A stretch of DNA of 64,000 nt. Source: Rhyacophila brunnea (taxonomy: Eukaryota > Arthropoda > Insecta > Trichoptera > Rhyacophilidae). Positions within the stretch are counted from its first letter, which is position 1. Each line of letters starts with the position of its first letter. Shown here piece after piece: positions 60,351-64,000 of this stretch. The stretch lies in NCBI GenBank assembly GCA_022495005.1, contig JAGYXB010000020.1:1612001-1676000 (forward strand), written 5' to 3'. The notes beneath the pieces are model-generated. The model worked only from the letters and a program-made list of their open reading frames with translations. It had not been told where the DNA came from and searched no databases. Position numbers and translations under genes: made by a program.

Positions 60351-61490
60351 AGCGACCTCTCTGGGAAAGGCCCTGAACCGTAATTGGGCTGATTAAGATC
60401 GACCACGATACAAAGTTTTTAGCGTGTGTAACTGGACAATGCGGCGGCTTGATATGTTGGTGGTTGCAACTCCTGCGTTAAAGGATCGAAGCCCCTCCGA
60501 ACCGTCGGTGGCCGGTCAAACTGGGAATACAGCACTTTGACGCCTCGCGGTCAGTGGTTCCACAGTTTTCCGGACCCACCGTAAGGATGCTGAGAGAGGA
60601 GGGCGTCGCGCCCAGCCTCTCTTAACGCCGGTCCGAAGATCGAACGACACTTCACCCAGATGCATACCACGCGACCACTTTCTGATTGCTTGCTTGCCAT
60701 GCCTCCAGTTACACACACTGACAGGCAATTTTACATGAAAAAAAACTATGCTAACACGTAATCACACAGGCTAAAGTTTTTTTTACACAGGCTTAGGTTA
60801 CTAGGTATAAACTGACGCTAAAATGTTGTATATTTAAACTGACTTTACACCACATTCAAACACAAACACTATTTGAAACTACCTAACCTATGACGCTATG
60901 CTACGGCTGGTTGAGGATGCTGCTAGGCTGCTCGCTTTGCTGCTGGAGGCTGCTTTTCTCTGCTGAAGAAGGCAGCTTGGCTCTTCCGAAGTGTGGTAGA
61001 TGACGCGCCGGTGGCGTCGACTACGCACTTTGGTGTCCCGTGTCTGGGCCAGGGCTGATTCCAAGGCTCGCAGACAGTTAGAGCCAGGAACTTCCTCGAC
61101 GTATCCATCTGTGGGCCAGGGTCGACTGATGATACAGCTGGTCGGGGAAACATCGAGAGTCCTTGGTTTTGAAATGGTCTGGCGTGCTGTTATTCGGCAG
61201 CATCCTCGTGCGTGATTACTGATGATGCGCGATAGTTTCCCAACTGCGGTGGATCCATGACAGGCGGCATCTTGAAGGCTTGATGATTCTGCTTGCTTGC
61301 AAGTTGAGCGCCACCAGAGGTCGAGCCTCTGGACGCTGTACTGTTTCACACAATTCCACACGCTGCTCTCTCTTCCGGTTGTCAATCAATCGCTTCTCAG
61401 GGTTTGGATTCGGGCGAAAAAAATTCCGCCTACCTCCTAATCGTAGACGATCACGATCAGAAGGCGTATGCCCCACGCCTTGGGGGCCAT

Positions 61491-62311
61491 TGTCACCTCC
61501 GAAAGGGGGAGGGGGGGTGATGGATGAGTGCTCTGGACCCCCCTGATGATGTAATGTCATGTCACGGTGGTATCGTCTGCTTCTTCTTTCGGGGACATGT
61601 TTATGTTGATTGACAATGCGGAAGTACAGGCGAAAACAGGGCGTTTATTGTTCGGAATATAAATACAGTAAAGTACAGCGTACAAATATTTAACAAAAAT
61701 ATTTAAAAAAAAATAAATAAATTTAAAATGGCGGCGGACGCCGGCGAGCGCAGCCGGCGTCCTGAGAGACCAAAAACCGAATGGCCCTAATAGGGGCTGG
61801 TAGGGCAGAGTAGGTAGTAATAATACCCAACAAACAATTCACAATTATTCTATCTCTGAAAAATGACAAAAACAGCCTCTGGCATATGTACCTGGCTTGT
61901 AAGTAGGTACCTCAGGTCTCATATTTCAGACCTTTTCTAGGTACATGCTTTGGAAAGGGGCTGTGAATGTCTTGGAATTATTACTACCTTCTGCATTTCT
62001 TTGCTTGTTAGCTACATATTTTGAAATATTTGAACTAGGTACAAATACATATTTTTTCAAAGTAATCTCAAATCAGATATTCTAGGTGCTAGGTACATTG
62101 TATGGCTGGGAACTTTGCTTCCAATATTGGTCAAAATTGGATGAAATGTAGGTAATAATATTAAAAAAATGATATTAATAATTACTATTTGCTTACGGGC
62201 TAGAAATTTGCCTCGCAGTCGATCTGTTCATGTTTGCATGAATCAGCCCAATGATGATTCAGGCCTCGTGGCCTTGGATCCTCTGAGGATGCCATGGTTT
62301 AGGCGGTATCA
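61491..62311 (-). repeat. LTR (upstream LTR in element orientation), 821 bp
   Basis: Pairs with 59554-60350. A short insertion around GTACAGCGTACAAATATT (about 61675) and a longer G-run near 61510 account for most of the length difference. Confidence 0.8.
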
Positions 62312-62392
62312 ACGTAGATCATGTTGGCTACTACAGCCAGACTTCCGCAGCCTGGCTGCCTAGTGCGCGGCCAGCCTTAGAGTTAACAATGG

Positions 62393-62503
62393 TATTGTTC
62401 TTTTTATTTAATAAAACGCAATTTTTTGTAGTACTTATTCCACTTTTAATAAGTGGAATAAGTACTACAAAAAATTGCGTTTTATTAAATAAAAACAACA
62501 ATA
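62393..62503. repeat. Near-perfect palindrome, arms about 53 bp
   Basis: The arms 62401-62445 and 62451-62495 are exact complements (containing AAAACGCAATTTTTTGTAGT and its inverse) around a 5-base spacer TTAAT. The match extends a further 7 of 8 bases outward. No frame or known terminal motif. Confidence 0.9.
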
Positions 62504-62637
62504 CAATGCAGTTCCACCATGAATTGACAGTTAACAAAATAAAAGAAGTTAACAATGGATTATGTGACTATTATATAAATATATGTGCCTATGCTAGAAA
62601 AAAAATTTAAGGTCATCTGATAAGTATATACACCACC

Positions 62638-62820
62638 TACGATGGCCGCATGGCTTAAGCGCCAATCTATAGCGTCGAGGGTCCCAGGTTCGAATCCTGG
62701 GTCTAGCAAGTACACATATTGTTTTTCAATTTGTGTATGAGTCAGGGTGTGGACCTAATAGGTTGAGCAAGTGGCTGACATCCATTTCTCGCAAAAATAA
62801 AAAATCTGTTAATACAAACC
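62638..62820 (+). mobile_element. tRNA-derived SINE, best copy
   Basis: The head reads GATGGCCGCATGGCTTAAGC and carries a perfect B-box arm (CCCAGGTTCGAATCCTGGG). The body has AAGTACACATATTG, GACCTAATAGGTTGAGCAAG and CTGACATCCATTTCTC. Copies at 12524 (reverse) and 41096 share the body. Confidence 0.8.
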
Positions 62821-63166
62821 TCCACTCTGTGGAGGCCCATATGATCTTATTAGGATCGGACATAGTCGAAAGAAAGAAGAAAAGATAAGTATACATATAG
62901 AACATCCACATAAAGTTTTTTTTATTGTGTAAACTTTCAATTCATGGTACAAATTGATTATTGATCCTGTATATTTAAGTCCCATCAGGTGTCTTATTTT
63001 TTTCAGGCATGTTTTAAAAAAACATGCCCAAAATATAGGTATCAATATATTACATTACATAATGAAACACTAATATGATACACAAATTAAAATTCTTGTG
63101 GTAGTTCCTGAAAATAATATATCTTATCAATTGATTTTTTCCTAAATCAATAGGTATATTATCTCA

Positions 63167-63578
63167 CAGTGACGAAGGGTGGTGGTAGGCTGTGGAGATC
63201 CAACATAAATAGTCTACACTAAACTTTGTCAGTTATACTTATTTTGTTTTCATTGATCTTAGAATACAAATTGCAGATGGTATTGGTTCGTTTTTAAAAT
63301 TCAATTAAACCCTGCATAAACTAAACCATAATAGATAAAAGATAAAAAAGTATTCTTTCATCTATAAGTAAACATAATTTTAGATACTTAGATAAAATAA
63401 TATTTTTTGTCTATTATGGTTTGGTTTAGGCAGGGTTTAATTGAATTATAGAAACTAACCACCATCATCTTCAATTAGAATTCTGTGTTCAATGAAAAAA
63501 AAATAAGTGGGACTGGTAAAGTTTAGTATGCATTATTTATGTCGGATATCCTCAGTCTACCTCCACTCTTCGCCACTG
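63167..63578. mobile_element. hAT-type foldback element (412 bp)
   Basis: The left end is CAGTGACGAAGGGTGG and the right end CTTCGCCACTG. Both arms are complete, but the flanks do not match. Confidence 0.7.
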
Positions 63579-64000
63579 CTACGTTGATATGTCAACTTGA
63601 AAGACTAGGCATTAACTGTCATAAATTGTGTTAATTGTTGTCGCTATTACTCTGGTTTATCAGCACTCTTCCCACCATAGACAACAATGAAACACGTGTT
63701 GCCGCAATATACAAGATAATAAATCACTTGTCCCCCTTAAATGAAAACTTAAATACAAATAAAAGTTCCAATCAATTGATCTCAATAGAGCAACGTATCC
63801 CCGGCAGTTAAGTGCGCTTCAATTACCTATTGTATCATTTCAGTAGTAGTCAACCATAATAGTAGCATGCAAAATTAAATATTTTTAACTTAAAATATTA
63901 AATTTGCATATAGGTACACTTAATAAAATTATTTATATTGACAACCCACCCATTGTGGCCTACTTGGAATAGTGCCTATCTCTGAAGTACTGAATCGATC
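63579..64000. other. Right margin, nothing recognised
   Basis: AT-rich sequence without supported coding or repeat features. Confidence 0.4.

Larger units (their letters stand above)
59554..62311 (-). mobile_element. Non-autonomous LTR retrotransposon
   Basis: Two direct repeats of about 800 bases (TG..CA termini) flank a 1.14-kb interior, and ACGT is duplicated at 59550-59553 and 62312-62315. On the minus strand the interior starts A-TGGCCCCCAAGGCGTGGGGC, which looks like a tRNA primer-binding site, and ends with a purine-rich CAGAGAGG before the other LTR. AATAAA also lies in the minus-strand LTR, fixing the orientation. The interior has no gag, protease or reverse transcriptase, only a frame of 165 codons (61385-60888) without known motifs. 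It is comparable to TRIM/LARD-type elements. Confidence 0.8.

Noticed and set aside
60888..61385. 165-codon minus-strand frame as a host gene
   Set aside because: It lies in the interior of the LTR element, shows no domain, and overlaps other open frames produced by local GC richness.
59567..61515. Segmental tandem duplication of a gene region
   Set aside because: The repeats have TG..CA ends and a target duplication, which fits LTRs of one element.
1..64000. CRISPR array, prophage, operon or riboswitch
   Set aside because: No regularly spaced short repeats or bacterial signals; splice-site structure and transposon content are eukaryotic.

Overview
The window looks like AT-rich nuclear DNA of an arthropod, most likely an insect. 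Genes are split by introns with GT..AG borders. The spaces between exons are packed with eukaryotic transposon families known from insects: mariner, hAT foldback elements, pogo/Tigger, piggyBac-like short elements, RTE and Jockey LINE pieces, tRNA-derived SINEs and one LTR element. I cannot name the species. No bacterial operon, CRISPR array or rRNA is visible.

Layout. Minus strand, 249-5329: the first exons of a secreted immunoglobulin-domain protein (gene A) that runs off the left edge. 5.3-17 kb: transposon debris, including a broken MADF-domain gene and a THAP zinc-finger exon inside a possible 6.3-kb inverted-repeat-bounded unit. Plus strand, 17073-20000: an uninterrupted 975-residue, apparently all-helical cytosolic protein of unknown function, the only long plus-strand gene. 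20-24.9 kb: more short transposons. Minus strand, 24905-56183: one very spread-out gene (gene C) whose 23 coding exons I could chain with matching phases into 3300 nt (1099 residues plus stop). It has a signal peptide, ten Ig domains and a short acidic tail, with no membrane segment. 56-64 kb: no confident gene; hAT-type elements, a non-autonomous LTR element with 4-bp target duplication, a near-perfect palindrome and a SINE.

Main point. Gene C consists of two tandem blocks of five Ig domains (types A-B-C-D-E, then A'-B'-C'-D'-E'). Each domain is split over two exons. Every domain is a phase 1-1 module, and each type keeps its own internal intron phase. Gene A carries types B and C behind its own signal peptide, so the locus is a small tandem family of secreted multi-Ig proteins. 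I cannot assign it to a named family (hemolin, Dscam, hemicentin and others) from the sequence alone. A role in recognition or adhesion outside the cell is inference from architecture.

All exon models rest on my reading of splice sites, frame and Ig motifs. No transcript or homology search was available.
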